Assembly: GCF_016808335.1 (NCBI RefSeq)
Contig: NC_053136.1
Coordinates: 4,942,531-5,006,530 of the forward strand
Reading direction: 5' to 3'
Source of the DNA: Panicum virgatum
Lineage: Eukaryota > Streptophyta > Magnoliopsida > Poales > Poaceae
DNA length: 64,000 nucleotides
The notes under the pieces were generated by a model. That model was not told the DNA's origin, made no database searches, and was given only the letters and a program-made list of their open reading frames with translations. Position 1 is the first letter of the stretch, and the number at the start of each line of letters is the position of its first letter. This document shows positions 1 through 11,340 of the stretch, piece by piece. The position numbers were made by a program, and so were the translations under genes.

Positions 1-116
1 GTATTAGGTTTGTAGATTATAAAGAAAAAAGTTTGGATGATTTAGAAGCATCTAGTTCTGAATCAAATATAGAAGAAAATAGAAGACATAGTGTATGTGA
101 ATTTATGGAAAATTAG
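1..116 (+). pseudogene. Endogenous caulimovirid ORF, upstream fragment (cut by window edge)
   Basis: Frame 3 is open from the window edge to a TAG at 114-116 and encodes a hydrophilic, Ser/Glu-rich stretch like the N-terminal part of the next ORF. The frame of the main ORF becomes open at about position 101, so the two frames overlap by a few bases. This fits either a single-base frameshift in a decayed polyprotein or the junction of two viral ORFs. I see no diagnostic motif, so the assignment rests only on composition, AT-richness and position. Any movement-protein region would lie outside the window. Confidence 0.45.
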
Positions 117-184
117 ACATTGATAATGAAATAAAACATTATGAGCAAAAGCTAAGTAAGATTCCTGATGAATATAATACTTCA

Positions 185-2722
185 ATGCTATGTGAATGGT
201 CTGCTATAAGAGAAAAGGAAATTTACTTTAGACGAGAAATTTATAGGCTTAACAAAATTAAAAAAGAAAGAGAGCTAAATGATAAGAAATATAAAGCGTC
301 AGTTGTTATAAAGAAGTGGAAAGATGAGTCAAACCCAAAAGATACGCAGAGTCATAAAGCTAAAAGGGATCCAGACACTCATAAAGGTAATGTTATGATA
401 GATAATAAAGAATTAAAGTTGCGAAAGGAAAATGAAGTAAAGATAGAGAATACAGAAGAGGATATTATTAGTGAAGAGGAACAGTGGGAAATTAATAATA
501 AGTATTTATTAGAAAGTTATGAGGAAAAGGATGAAGATATAACCGAGTCATATAGCAAAGATTTAGAAATACATATGTCCTTACAAGACAAAGATAATGC
601 TATAGAAGCAATGGATCTTGACGCTAGTTCATCTAAAAGAAGACGAGGTCCAGAAATAAAAACTGAAGAAGAAAAAGAAAGACCTTCTAGAATGTCAGGA
701 ACCTGGCCACCAGAAAAGGAAGAACCTGCATATAGCTATATACCTGGACAATATAAATATATGGGTTCAAAAGGAAGACAATTTGAAAAGACAGTTCAAT
801 TTCAAAATTATAGAAGTGATGGTGCTATATTAAACTTAGCAGCACATGACCCTATAGATTGGCCGAATATAATTAGTATATGGAAAGGATTGATAGTGCA
901 AAAATACATACAAAATCAGCATAATATTGGAAATAGAGTAGAAGATATGCTTACATATTTAGAAATATTTTTAGGAGAATTAGCTAAGGTTTTATGGGAA
1001 CAATGGATAGAAGCCTTTCCTAATTATTATGAAGAGTTAAAAAGAGCTGGTAGTAATCCATATAATTTTACAAATATTATTTCAAGCATTATTATAGGAG
1101 AAGATCCTGAATTAGGATATACTACCTTGCAGAATGAAAGATTAAAAGAAATAGAAAAGCTAACTTTAACAAACTGGAAAGGAGTAAAAGAGTTCTCTCA
1201 GCATTATTTGTATAATGCTACAACTGCTAAGCAAGGATATAATAAAGGAATCATAGAGAGATACTTTAATAAGTTGCCAGACCCTTTAGGGTCCATGATA
1301 TTCGAAGAATATAAAAAGGAATGCAAAGAATATAATATTTCTCAAGCTATAACATTTGTTTTTAAGCAGCTTAGAAAGATATGCACAAATATACAAGCCC
1401 AAAGGTCAATGAAACAATCAGATTATAATTTTTGTAACAAGATAGTTCAAATACCATTGACATATGGAGAAGAGAGATCTAGAAATAAAAGGTATCCAAA
1501 GAATTACAAGAAGGCAAATGTAAAAACAAAGAAAAAATATTTTCTGAGGAGATCAGATAATAGAGCTCCTTTCCTTCATAAAAGAAATGTACGAAGATAT
1601 AATCCTAGAAAGAATTATGATAGCACATGTAGATGTTTTATATGTAACTCACCAGATCATTTAAGTAAAACTTGCCCTAATAAAGATAAGAAAAGGTATT
1701 CTAGTAAGCAAGAAGAACAAGAAAATGTGTTAATAATAGATAGTGTGAATGAGAATATCTTAGTTTGTGATGATGATATAATGGACGATGAGTCAATATA
1801 TTCTATAATAGAGACAGATGAAGTAGAATATGATGAAGAAAATGAATCAAGTGAGGAAGAATTAGATTTAATTGATGAATTAGCTGGTCTAAAAATAGAA
1901 ATGATGGATCAAGTGATTTGCAATCATGAATGTGATTATAAAGAAGGCAAGTCTAGCATAAAATGTGTATATTGCATATATTATCAAGACCCAGGAGAAA
2001 GAGCAACTTGTAGTCTTTGTTTAAGACAAGCCTGTATGGCATGTCTAGAGCAGAAAAATAATGAGAAAGTGGAAAATAAGTTAGAATTAGTAGAAGAAGT
2101 TAGTTTAGAGAAAGATAAGAAGGAGTATAAATATTTAGGCAATACTCCACAAGAGTTTTTAGTTCCTAGAATAAGTTTTAAGACTGAGCAAGTCCTGTCA
2201 TGTTTCACGCAGGATATTATAGATCTAATATGGAGCAAATATACTGAAAGACAATACAAAACCTTTCTTGATATACAAAATTATTTTATAAAATTATATC
2301 AAGGAAAAGAAAGGCAACTAGGAATAATTGCCAAAGCAAATATCTTTCCTTTACTCCATATTGATGATAAATTAATTGTCAAGCCTCGTCATAAATTTAT
2401 AATATTCAAGGCTGATATAAATTTAAAATATTTCAGAAGTATACAAAGAAATACTGGTAATGATATCTCTTTACAAATTATTATAGACCATGGCTTAGCT
2501 CATGATATATATGGAACACTTAGAGAAATATGTCAATCAGACCTTGGAATTGCTATTAAAGAAGCAGCTAAAAAATTAGCTTATGTCCAAGGAAGATATA
2601 GAATTAGATTCTGCTCTAATCCACCAAAATTTACACAACCTATAAGACCAGCAAGCCATGATATTTATATTACAAAAGGATCATATAAATTTCCTACTAC
2701 TTGGTCTTCTGATATATGGTAG
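185..2722 (+). pseudogene. Endogenous badnavirus/tungrovirus-like coat-protein polyprotein
   Basis: An 845-codon ORF in very AT-rich sequence, unlike the GC-rich flanks. In order it holds an acidic, Lys/Glu-rich N-terminal third, a region resembling badnavirus coat protein (about residues 200-430), a basic Arg/Lys-rich stretch (about 440-480), a CCHC knuckle (C484-x2-C487-x4-H492-x4-C497), an acidic segment (about 520-580) and a six-cysteine motif spaced C-x2-C-x11-C-x2-C-x4-C-x2-C at residues 594-620. That spacing is characteristic of badnaviruses and tungrovirus. The coat protein packages the dsDNA genome of these plant pararetroviruses. The roughly 200 residues after the C6 motif match nothing I know: no protease active-site triplet, YxDD reverse-transcriptase box or RNase H motif is visible. 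The Met at 185 is only the first Met; the frame is open from about 101. The ORF ends at an in-frame TAG (2720-2722), after which the frame stays open. I infer a decayed integrated copy, not a working virus. Confidence 0.8.
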
Positions 2723-3052
2723 AATTATGAAGAGTTATTCGCCAATAATGCAAATCATGACAAGTGGAGGATATTTACTGAAGCAAGAGAAATAGAAAGA
2801 AATACAAAATTTGATCCTGAATATTATATGATGTATCAAAATAAGATAATAAAAGTATTCCTACGAGAATATTATGGCAAAAATAGTATCATACAAAGAG
2901 AAGTGGGAAGACTGATAAAGCCTAATTATGGTACAGAATGTGAACTAAGAAAAGAATATCAAGAATTGTTGGCATGGTATGAAATATGGCAGCCAGAAGA
3001 TGCTGATACTGAAGTGGAAGAAATATTACAAGAAGAATATCAGCAAGATTAA
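2723..3052 (+). pseudogene. Continuation of the viral ORF past the in-frame TAG
   Basis: The same frame stays open for 109 further codons after the TAG, to a TAA at 3050-3052. Composition does not change: it is AT-rich and lysine/tyrosine/glutamate-rich, with an acidic Glu-rich end. The simplest reading is one protein interrupted by one nonsense mutation. Suppressed readthrough cannot be excluded from sequence alone. No family motif is recognised. It ends about 330 bases before the viral-type TATA box, so this was probably the last ORF before the intergenic region. Confidence 0.55.
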
Positions 3053-3425
3053 TATTAATGTTTCTAGAATGTTGATAAGGTGTTATCAACTATTTCGCCG
3101 TGGGATAAGCATGCCAGAGTGTTTTGCTTGATGTCTGCGACATCAATCATTCGGGCGTGGAAGACTATACACCGAATATATTCTCGAATATATCCAGAGA
3201 ATATCACGTGAAGGAAGTGGACAAGGCAAAAGGAATAAACAGTAATTTCAACAGTGAGTTCTACTGTAGCCAGGACAATTATTGAAGCCAGCGTTATCGT
3301 CCAGCTGTCTAGGCAATAGTAAATGAAGATAATTGAGGACGCCGTGTGTCCAGCGCTTCCTTAAGCCTGAAGGCTCCTCCCGTCTATAAAAGGAGAAGCC
3401 AGACGCATGCATTGGGACACCAACG
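3053..3425 (+). promoter_or_regulatory. Pararetrovirus-type intergenic promoter with TATA box
   Basis: A strong TATA element (TCTATAAAAGGAG, 3383-3395) lies downstream of the last viral ORF. This is where caulimovirids place the pregenomic RNA promoter; known family promoters have the same TATA-plus-purine form. Transcription would start near 3415-3425 on the plus strand. An AATATACAAATAAG stretch near 3520-3533 could serve as a poly(A) signal about 100 bases downstream, as expected for a terminally redundant RNA. Both the start and the signal are inferred. Confidence 0.5.
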
Positions 3426-4651
3426 AACCAACAGACAACGACGGACAACGAGCCAGACGAAGAACTCAGAGCGCATCCACCACCACTCCACCTAATTAGT
3501 AGCCATCTCACTCCCATTGTAATATACAAATAAGGGAGCTGCTGTAACCGCCCTTCGCATGTAAGGTAATCCATGGTTGTGTAAGTGCTTGGGGTTTCCC
3601 GAAAGGGAAAGCCGTATGTAAGTTTGCTCTGTGGAAATGGATTAAGCTTTCCTGTGAATTTCCCAGCTTTCCTTTGAGCTCGTGCACACGGGGTGATGTC
3701 TCTACGCTAGGGACCCTAGAGGAGAAACCTCTACGTTGAGTTGCTCTCGTTTAGCCCATGGAGAGGCGTCTGAGTGAGCCTGTGTCCGCAGAGAAGTGTT
3801 CCCTTCGGGTGGAACTGCCTGGGGAGACGGTAGGGCCTGAGTCCAGTGTACGTGTGGCCGGGGTTAGTTCGGGAGAAGACCGGGTAGGCCTGGTTCTGAA
3901 GCAAGCTAGCGATGCATGCGGTGAGTACCGAGTAGGATTTACACAAGCATAAGACACTCCACCGGCTGAAAATTTGGTTTCGCCAACCTGCCAAGATCCT
4001 GAGAAGCACGCATACCATACTCTGCATATTCACTAATCACGCGCAAATAATCACGTACTCTTTCACCATCCACAAGAAGTCGCTACCGTTCAATAGTCAG
4101 TGCCTGAATATTAGCTGTGAAATATTACCCTGCTAATTACCCGTATAATAATCACGCACTCATATCCACCACCCACGCAAGTCGCTATCGTAGAATAGTG
4201 TAGAATTTGGGTGCCTGAGCCACTCTCTGGTGAGTGCTCGTGCACTGTTTATTTTCTTAATTAAGAGTCAAGCGCATACTTAGCCAATTTATATTGCCAG
4301 AATACTGCTGCAAATAGTAGCGTGAAAGCGACACTTGCTCACTGAGTTGCTAAATACTCTGTATTTATTTTTAAGAATAGTGCATAAAGTGAGACCCCCT
4401 GAAGTGGTTCATCCACCTTGTGAGTGGGATTCTCCTATTCATATTCAGAATTTGAATAGTACCTGATATTTTGAATAGTGCCACAAATTTGAATAGTGTC
4501 GTGAATAGTAACTCGTGATTTTGAATTTGAATTTCGAATTCCCAGATCGTTTGTGATTTCCCCGAATGATTGATGTCGCAGACCCCCTGAAGTAATTCTG
4601 TAGCCGGATCCAACGGTTCCACCGCACCGCACCCCAGTCGCATCAAACCAC

Positions 4652-4654
<3 letters not shown>
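3426..4654 (+). other. Leader-like non-coding region downstream of the viral promoter
   Basis: About 1.2 kb with only short ORFs. It contains small inverted repeats (for example gtttcccgaaagggaaagcc near 3595) and AATAGT words that become frequent after 4400. Pararetroviral leaders are long, structured and rich in short ORFs, which fits. However, I did not find a tRNA-Met primer-binding site of the TGGTATCAGAGC type, so how far viral sequence extends is uncertain. The last 250 bases may be unrelated repeat DNA. Confidence 0.35.
4035..4222 (+). repeat. Imperfect tandem duplication in leader region
   Basis: Two diverged copies about 100 bp apart share the words AATCACG(C/T)AC, CACCA(T/C)CCAC, AAGTCGCTA(C/T)CGT, AATAGT and GTGCCTGA in the same order (copy 1 about 4035-4112, copy 2 about 4136-4222). 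Confidence 0.6.

Positions 4655-4728
<74 letters not shown>
4655..4728. repeat. (AT)n microsatellite
   Basis: An uninterrupted AT dinucleotide run of about 74 bases. A second run follows at 4805-4872, and the 76 bases between hold no feature. Confidence 0.95.
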
Positions 4729-4730
<2 letters not shown>

Positions 4731-4801
4731 GATGAAGGAGGTGCGATCCGGAAGCTGGCCACAGAATAACCTATTCTATAGCCGGTCACAGAATATACTC
4801 T

Positions 4802-4804
<3 letters not shown>

Positions 4805-4872
<68 letters not shown>
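4805..4872. repeat. (TA)n microsatellite
   Basis: A TA dinucleotide run of about 68 bases immediately next to a Stowaway element, whose TA target preference may explain the association. Confidence 0.95.
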
Positions 4873-4875
<3 letters not shown>

Positions 4876-4877
<2 letters not shown>

Positions 4878-5134
4878 CCCTCGCTTCCAAATTATAAGTC
4901 ATTTCAAAAAATTTGAAGAGTCAAAGTTTTTTATATTTGATCAAATTTATATGACAAGATAATAATATTTATGATATCAATTAAGTATTATTAGATTCTT
5001 TATTAGCTATATTTTCATAGTGTACCTATTTGATGTCATAAATATTTATATTTCTCTCTATAATTTAGTCAAACTTTGAGATAGTTTGACTCTCCAAAAT
5101 TCTTGGAATGACTTATAATTTGGAACGGAGGGAG
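4876..5134. mobile_element. Stowaway-like MITE (Tc1/mariner type)
   Basis: A 259-bp element with inverted ends CTCCCTCGCTTCCAAATTAT and CTCCCTCCGTTCCAAATTAT (reverse complement of the right end). The homology continues through AAGTCATT(T/C)CAA. TA dinucleotides flank it at 4874-4875 and 5135-5136. The interior is AT-rich and self-complementary. It has no coding capacity and would need a mariner-type transposase in trans. Confidence 0.9.
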
Positions 5135-5136
5135 TA

Positions 5137-6465
5137 TATATAAGAGAAGATACGATACGATTTTGCATATACGACACAGTGCTCTCGAAATGGGATCCCA
5201 GTTAAGTTATTGAAAAATGGTAGCCAATAAGCAAGCCCTTCTCCACCTTCTCTTAGCTTTCCAGTTTCCAGTAGCTGGGTTTAAAGTCAGCGACCAGCTA
5301 GCGAGGAAACAAGCAAGGAACTGGAATGAAGCATTGCAACGAACAGCCAACGGCGCTGCATGCATATTGACTGACTGGCTGACTGTCTGGCTGCGTAATG
5401 CATCGGAGAGAGTCGTTTTCGTATCAGGTGAGTCGTACCAGACCGATAAGCAACAATTTAGATGCAATCGTCACCATGTACTCGTCAGTAAGGATTAATA
5501 ATTGGGGAATTCGGACTTGCAAAATCACATAGAGTAGGAGATCTTCAGCGTCAGGATGTAACGTCTGAGCAGCAGAAAACAAAACAGACAAGATGTATAA
5601 TAGATATATACCAACTCGACCCTCCCTTTGATAAGTATATTCTTATCAATATACTAATCTGCAACTGCGACAAGCAGCGTCCGATCACGATAAATGGCCA
5701 AAGTATTGAGTTGCATACACCAACCAATTCAATCCAAAAATGTAATCTGATGGGAAGAGATAGTGGGCAATTCACTAATAATGCTCAACACGAAACAGAG
5801 GCCACGAAGACGACGACGGCACCTAGCTAGCAATTCACAATATCTACCATCGATCGATGAGCTAGTACTTTCCAACAACCGCGCGCGTGATGGATCGGAT
5901 GGACGGAGCTATAATCAATTAGGCCACGAAGGTGTTTTCTGATGAGAAGAGAGCATGCATATCACTACTGCGGATCTGCTGCGCGCGAGCTCGGTAGTCG
6001 TTCGGACATGGCCGTCCATCACCTGCTCTCTCGATGGATCTTTTGACTTATATTATTCTCTAGTAGACTGTATGTAGTTTTGCAAGTTCGCCTAGCTACT
6101 AGCTTCATCGGTAGCGTACGGGTAGGTCAGGTGTTGTGTCGAGTACTGTCGACGACCGATCGCATTCGATTTCGATCGACGACCTGCGTCTGCTTTGCTC
6201 ATCATGCATCAGGCACTAATCACTCTGTTCTGTTGGTTGACAGCAGTATTTTTCTCATACCAAATCAACACCAGCTACCAGTCACTAGCCAGCCAACGAT
6301 ATTTTTCTCTCACAATCAGCACTAGCCACAGCCAGCAAAATAGGGAGAATAATACTGGTCAGTAGCAATATAATATCACTAGTATTTTTGTAGGTACATG
6401 CTACGCGCGTCGATCGCTGCAAGCCAGGAATGCTCGGCCCGACGACAGAAACACAACCTGTCTGG
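5137..6465. other. Anonymous intergenic DNA
   Basis: No supported gene. ORFs up to about 90 codons near 5207-5498 lie on both strands without recognisable domains. Around 6195-6350 is a stretch with repeated CAGC/CAACACCAGC words and TTTTTCTC(A/T)CA motifs. It resembles, in reverse orientation, the short repeat at 12426-12560 and may be a MITE relic. Confidence 0.4.
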
Positions 6466-6722
6466 CAGATAATTTTTAAAAAAATGCAACTCTCACTTTC
6501 CGAGAAATCAAATAATTTTAAATTTAATTAAATTTATATAAAAATAATAACATTTATATTTTTAAATAGATTTAGTACAAACATATGTAAAATAATTAAT
6601 CCACTGATACTTATTGTGTAACGAAGATGTTATATTATTTTTACAGATTAAATTAAATTAAATTAAAATTTTGTTTGGCTTCTTAAAGAGCGAGGGTTGT
6701 ATTCTTTTTAGGACGGAAAGAG
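6466..6722. mobile_element. Degenerate Stowaway-like MITE
   Basis: The right end read in reverse is CTCTTTCCGTCCTAAAAAGA, close to Stowaway ends. It continues as ACAACCCTCGCTCTTTAAGAAG. The left end is more diverged but contains the matching TGCAACTCTCACTTTCCGAG order and the same AAATTTAAT-rich interior, so the whole stretch folds on itself. I could not identify a clean TA duplication. Confidence 0.55.
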
Positions 6723-7203
6723 CAGCTAGTATGCATATTGACAGTCGGTCACTCGCGGTCATATAATAATACTATTAGTTGTTGAATGCCCGCACGGTAA
6801 CAGTATCTTATTCATACATAGATGCTGACAGACGTGACACATCCAGCTAATTAGTTAATCATATGCATCAATTGTCTTTAATTTTTCTTCTCACTTAAAT
6901 TGGTGTCAAGAAACAAAAAACAAAACATTACATACATGCACGTGTACATTGTCGTACGAGTAGGCAGCCCACACACCGTCGATATGTGAAACAATAGAAG
7001 ATCCGAATCGAAATTCTCTTCGCCCAAGCTCTCGCGGCCGATGTTTGGCCCCTCGGCTTTTGACAGGCCCAACAACGGCCGCGCCGCCTCCAACACGGCC
7101 CAAGGCGCTCGCCACGTTCAAGGCTTTCAGCCTGTTGGACCAGTCACTCGTTTCATTCTCATTTTTAGTAGCCCGTAATGTAATCTAGTGTGTTAAACAG
7201 AGC
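6723..7203. other. Anonymous intergenic DNA
   Basis: No supported gene or repeat. ORFs of about 70 codons near 6878-7121 overlap on the minus strand and lack recognisable motifs. Confidence 0.4.
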
Positions 7204-7250
7204 TCCCTCCATACTTGAATTAGTTGTCGTTTAGGACATAATTGTGCTTA
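7204..7250. mobile_element. Stowaway MITE end fragment
   Basis: CTCCCTCCATACTTGAATTA followed by GTTGTCGTTTAGGACATAA resembles the end of the element at 49861-50119, which also has GTCGTTT(T)GGACAT. I see no partner end nearby, so this is a truncated copy. Confidence 0.5.
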
Positions 7251-7261
7251 CCAACAAGTTA

Positions 7262-8065
7262 TTAATTAGAGGTAAACACGATGCCCTGCACGTGCGGTCT
7301 AGATATCGCCTTGGACTCCGCCGGTCCACGAACCAAACTGCCCGCAACGACAGTCATACGTGTCGCCGTCCTCCTTAGCTCCGGTGGCACCACTAACGCT
7401 GCCTCCTCGACCATCATCCTCCTCACCCTCGCACCACTATCCTCCTCGGCTCCACCCGCCGGAGCCACCACCACCACCATGTCCCCATACTCCTCAAATC
7501 TGCCGTGTCCGCCGCCAGATTCATCGCCACTTGCTCCGGCATTAGCTCTGTCGAGAAGCTCCGCACTCCACTCCTCCGCCACCTCCATAGGCCACTGGTT
7601 GTCCACTACACAAACCCGTGGCAAGCGGTGTCCTGCCGCCTCACCGCCCTGCCCACTACCTTGCCGCTGGCGACCTCTCTTCATAGCCGGCCACACCGAA
7701 GACAACATCACCCCAGCAACCCAGAAACTCGAAGCCACGAACCCAAACCTCGAAGCTCCGGCAGTGATGCGGAGGAGAAGCGATCGATGGCAACTGCAAG
7801 GCGGAGGAAGAAGGTGTGTGGGCTGGGTCATAAAAGGTCGAAATGAACTTGCGGTACGCTTTAGGCGATAAATATGGGATATTAAGCGTATGCGTTTGTA
7901 TAGCCGCTTCGATGCCTTGCACTTTGTTGAGTAAAAGTAATTTTTTAGGGGTAGAAAACAACTCAGTGCTGAACAGTAAGTTTTTGATTTTTTTTTGAGC
8001 AAGCAACAGTAATTATTTGCTGAGTGAAAGTAATGCAACGTGTTACCCAACGTAGAGACGGCCAC
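7262..8065 (-). pseudogene. Unrecognised minus-strand ORF, possible gene fragment
   Basis: A 267-codon minus-strand ORF. Its C-terminal half (about 7280-7700) has ordinary plant-protein composition with Glu/Arg/Gly/Ala-rich segments such as EVAEEWSAELLDRANAG. The N-terminal half is AT-rich, Cys/Lys-rich and looks non-coding. An opposite-strand ORF covers much of the same GC-rich stretch, so openness is weak evidence. I do not recognise a domain. It may be a captured exon fragment or chance. Confidence 0.22.
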
Positions 8066-9004
8066 GGCCTACCCATCCCATCCGCGGGCCTCAAATTTAA
8101 ACGAACTTCTAGGTCAACGGGCCGCAATCATGGGCTCTCAAACTACTTCTAGGGAGAGAGGAGCGCGAGAGAGAGTGAGTAGCGAAGGGATTAGAGTCTG
8201 AGGTTAGGCCGAACGAATTAATTTGGGCTGGCAGCCTTCTGTTGCTCCGCATCTCAAAATCCCCGAACAAGCCTTCTTGGTGCCAGTAAACCCAACCCAA
8301 CCCGTGCAGCCAGGCACCAGCAGATCATTATTTCTCTCTGTTCTAGTGGCTTGCGCGGAAGAAACAGCCCACCGCTCGCGTTTTGAATCCAAAACCAACC
8401 AGCAACTCGTCTCCCCCGGCGGAACGCCATGGTGGCCGGGAACGGTCTCTTCCCCCCGGGAATGGAGAACTCTATGCATGGGCGTGGATGCACCTAAGGG
8501 GCTCCGGCTCGATCCACAGCGATCCAACCGTGTTTTGCAGGTTAATGGATCGATCCATTCAGTTTGGCAAGGATAGGATCTGTGATCCAAAAGGTCACGT
8601 GGGTCAAACCATCCTCGACCTCATCCTCTGCATCTCTGCTTGGCCCGCTCCCCGTCCAAGAGCTAGCCGCTCCCCGCCATCCGCACGGCCGTCTCCCCGG
8701 ATTTTGGCGACTCCATCCTCGGCTAGCGACGGGTGAGCAGTGTCGCCGCTCGTCCGGCCTCCGCCCGCAGCTCGCCTGCCGCTCGTCCGGCCTCCGCCCG
8801 CAGCTCGATGGTCGTTGGCAATGCGTGCATAGCTACCATGGCTCGTAGTGCTTGGGACCTTTCTCCCGTGGGGAGGACAACGGAATGTTCTCCAAATTTG
8901 CTGCAGGGAGTGATGGGACGGTATCACGTGGCTCTAGCTCCTTTATTTTCTTGTGCCATGCATGTGGACCGAGAAAATGTCGCTGAACTGGAATCTGCTG
9001 GGCT
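8066..9004. other. Anonymous intergenic DNA with short GC-rich repeat
   Basis: No supported gene. Near 8745-8812 the words CGCTCGTCCGGCCTCCGCCC and GCAGCTCG occur twice in tandem (about 35-bp unit). Overlapping short ORFs on both strands show no domain. Confidence 0.4.
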
Positions 9005-9054
9005 AGCCATGGCTTGATTTTTTTTTTTTTGCCGGGTAAAGCCATGGCTTGATT
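9005..9054. repeat. Micro-insertion with 15-bp direct duplication
   Basis: AGCCATGGCTTGATT occurs at 9005-9019 and again at 9040-9054, flanking a 20-bp insert that starts with an 11-T run and ends GCCGGGTAA. The structure looks like a target-site duplication around an extremely short retroposed tail, or like patch-type break repair. Confidence 0.75.
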
Positions 9055-9690
9055 ATTGGTGAATCATTTTCACATCATCACATACACTCTTTATTTGTTG
9101 TATTGCGAAAGCAATGGCACAATAACTATTATTGTTTATCCAACCACCAGTGCATAAGCTGACATAAATAATTGCAAGTATTCGTGCTGGCTGCGATATA
9201 AATTGAAAAAAATAGCGAAAAAATGTAGACATGGAGGCCATCCCGAATCAACGGCGGAGCCAGGGGGCCAGCAGGTACCCTAATTTTTCTTGAAATTTGG
9301 TGTATAATATTTTTGGGTTTATTGTGTGGGAGATCGAGATGTTTCTACTAGCATGTTAGAGAGCTATGTCGTGTCGTGTGCGAGCGCATGGCATGAAAGA
9401 AACGGAATGGAATGTGCGAGCAGAGTTTCTTTCACGTATGTCTGAGATCGACCGTAAGGAGCGCTTTTTACGGTCGACCGTAAACTAGGGTTCCCCTAAA
9501 GCTGCACCAAGCATGTGCGCCACAAGGGCACCAAGCATATCTTTTAAAAAAAAATAGGGCCCAAAAAATACCATGTCGACAAGAATTATATATGTCGCCT
9601 GATGATGCAAGATATTCAGGCACCTGAATTCCTCCGAAACATGATAAATGCTCTATCTGTCGGGGAAAGGAATCAAGATCGACTCCAGGC
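9055..9690. other. Anonymous DNA with a hAT-type end
   Basis: No gene. At 9252-9268 the sequence CGGCGGAGCCAGGGGGC matches the usual subterminal form of grass hAT elements (compare 54824-55729), but I see no partner end. The remainder is AT-rich and unremarkable. Confidence 0.4.
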
Positions 9691-9734
9691 AATGAGGGAG
9701 CCGCATCTTTTTTTAGAAAAAATGAGGGAGCCGC
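9691..9734. repeat. Micro-insertion with 14-bp direct duplication
   Basis: AATGAGGGAGCCGC at 9691-9704 and 9721-9734 flanks a 16-bp insert ATCTTTTTTTAGAAAA. It has the same architecture as 9005-9054. Confidence 0.7.
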
Positions 9735-11292
9735 CGTAAAAAGGCAGCGGAAAAGGAAACGGATCGGATCGGATCGGATCGGAGGAGGCCCCGGATCAGC
9801 ATGGCAAGCTTTTTCCATTAGGAGCGGGAGCTCGTGGGAACTGGAAAGCCCGTGCGGTTCGGAGCCGCGCCCCCCAGAGCAGAGACGATGCCCGGCCCCG
9901 CCACGGCGCGTCGCGTCGCGGTCGCGGTCGCGGCCCCGGCCCACGGGCTTGTGGGCGCAGAGCCGCGACACGGCCGCCGGGCCCCGGCCGGATCCAGCGG
10001 AGGCGGCGGGGTTCGTCGGCCGTGCGAGCCCGGACGAAATGACGCGGCCCGGTATCTGACTGGCAGGCCGGGAAGGGGGCCTGGGCCGAGATTATTGCAT
10101 TCTAGCATTGCAAACACACGGTCAGTGTTCGAGTGCTCGTGCTAGGCTAGTGTCCCCCCACTACTGTTAGCGGCGATCGCGGTGTGCACGCAGTGGCAGG
10201 GCATGTCGCACTGCGAGGAGGCACGCGCCTTTAAGGAACGCAACGACGTGACAGGACACGCAGACGTCGCAGGGAGGACGGAGTCGTACGCCCTAGTCCT
10301 AGACCGTCCGAGGATGCTTCGAGCTGCCCTGACCCGACAAGTGGCGGTGGTGCGTGGACGCGTCCCCTCGCTACGATTTGTTGCCTCGCGTGCTACACAA
10401 CCAGCGCAGCGGAGAGCCCCACCGTGTGGTGAACTCCGGCGCAGGACGAAGATCGTGTCCTACCCCAGGCCCCATGCAGCCAGGGCGACTTTCAATGATC
10501 GTGTCCCATGGGCTAGCAAGCTGCGAGCCTGCGACACCCGACCCGATCGTGAAGCAACCTCTCGGTAGCCTAGCATATTGTTTATTGCGTAGCGAAAGCT
10601 GTTGTTGTACTCCATTGACGAAGCCTCTAGCTAGCCCGGATAAATTCGGATTTTAATTAGTTTCCGGACGGTCCATCGATGGGACGAAGGGTACTCGATC
10701 AGTACTCTAAATCCTACGTAATTAACTCCTATTGCCTATTGTCCGCCACTGCTGTTGTTCTACAGCCAGCAGTACTACAAAGTTAGTATCAATAAACGCA
10801 CTATTCCCCTCCCCGTTACTCGTACGCATCTCACAACAAAGTCAGAAAAATGAACAAGTTACCGAGTGGTAACTGGAGTAAGTATTACTATTACACGTGC
10901 TCCTTGTGGAACCACCAGCTGAATCGATGCAGAGCCCCAGCACAGTGAGGCGGTGCACGCGCAGGCAGCTGTCGCGCGGGGGGCCGATGCACGGTACGCC
11001 GGCACAAAACGTACCCCGATCCTTCGGGAAAGAGGCGCGTGTACAGTACGCAGCAGCGCGTCGTGTCGCGTACTCGCGCGTACCTAGGAAAAGACCGGGC
11101 CTTGTTATTCGCGAGTCGCGACACGGCCGGCATGCGAACGGTAGCCGTACGGTTGGGCGCTTGCCACGGCGGCACTGTTCTTCGTGGAGCAGGACTGCAG
11201 GCTGAAGGCCAGCCACTGTGCGTGCATGTGCATGACCGCCGGGCAGGAGCTGGATCGGTGGCGTCATGGCGCCAACAGTCTGCTACGTAGTA
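9735..11292. other. Anonymous GC-rich intergenic DNA
   Basis: Several ORFs of 100-140 codons overlap on both strands (9834-10145, 10182-10568, 10842-11295), as expected by chance at this GC content. I recognise no domain, TATA-ATG arrangement or splice pattern. A GGATC pentamer is repeated about five times near 9759-9782. Confidence 0.4.
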
Positions 11293-11340
11293 CACTGCAG
11301 CGGGGACTTTTTTTTTTGGCGGGTCACTGCTGCTGGGACT
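11293..11340. repeat. Micro-insertion with 16-bp direct duplication
   Basis: CACTGCAGCGGGGACT (11293-11308) and CACTGCTGCTGGGACT (11325-11340; two mismatches) flank a 16-bp insert TTTTTTTTTGGCGGGT. The insert closely resembles the one at 9020-9039 (T-run then GCCGGGTAA), suggesting a shared source tail. Confidence 0.65.

Noticed and set aside
1984..2259. Minus-strand ORF of 91 codons within the viral ORF
   Set aside because: It lies opposite the C6-motif region and has no independent evidence.
3595..4400. tRNA-Met primer-binding site expected in a pararetrovirus leader
   Set aside because: I looked for TGGTATCAGAGC-like sequence and found no convincing match.
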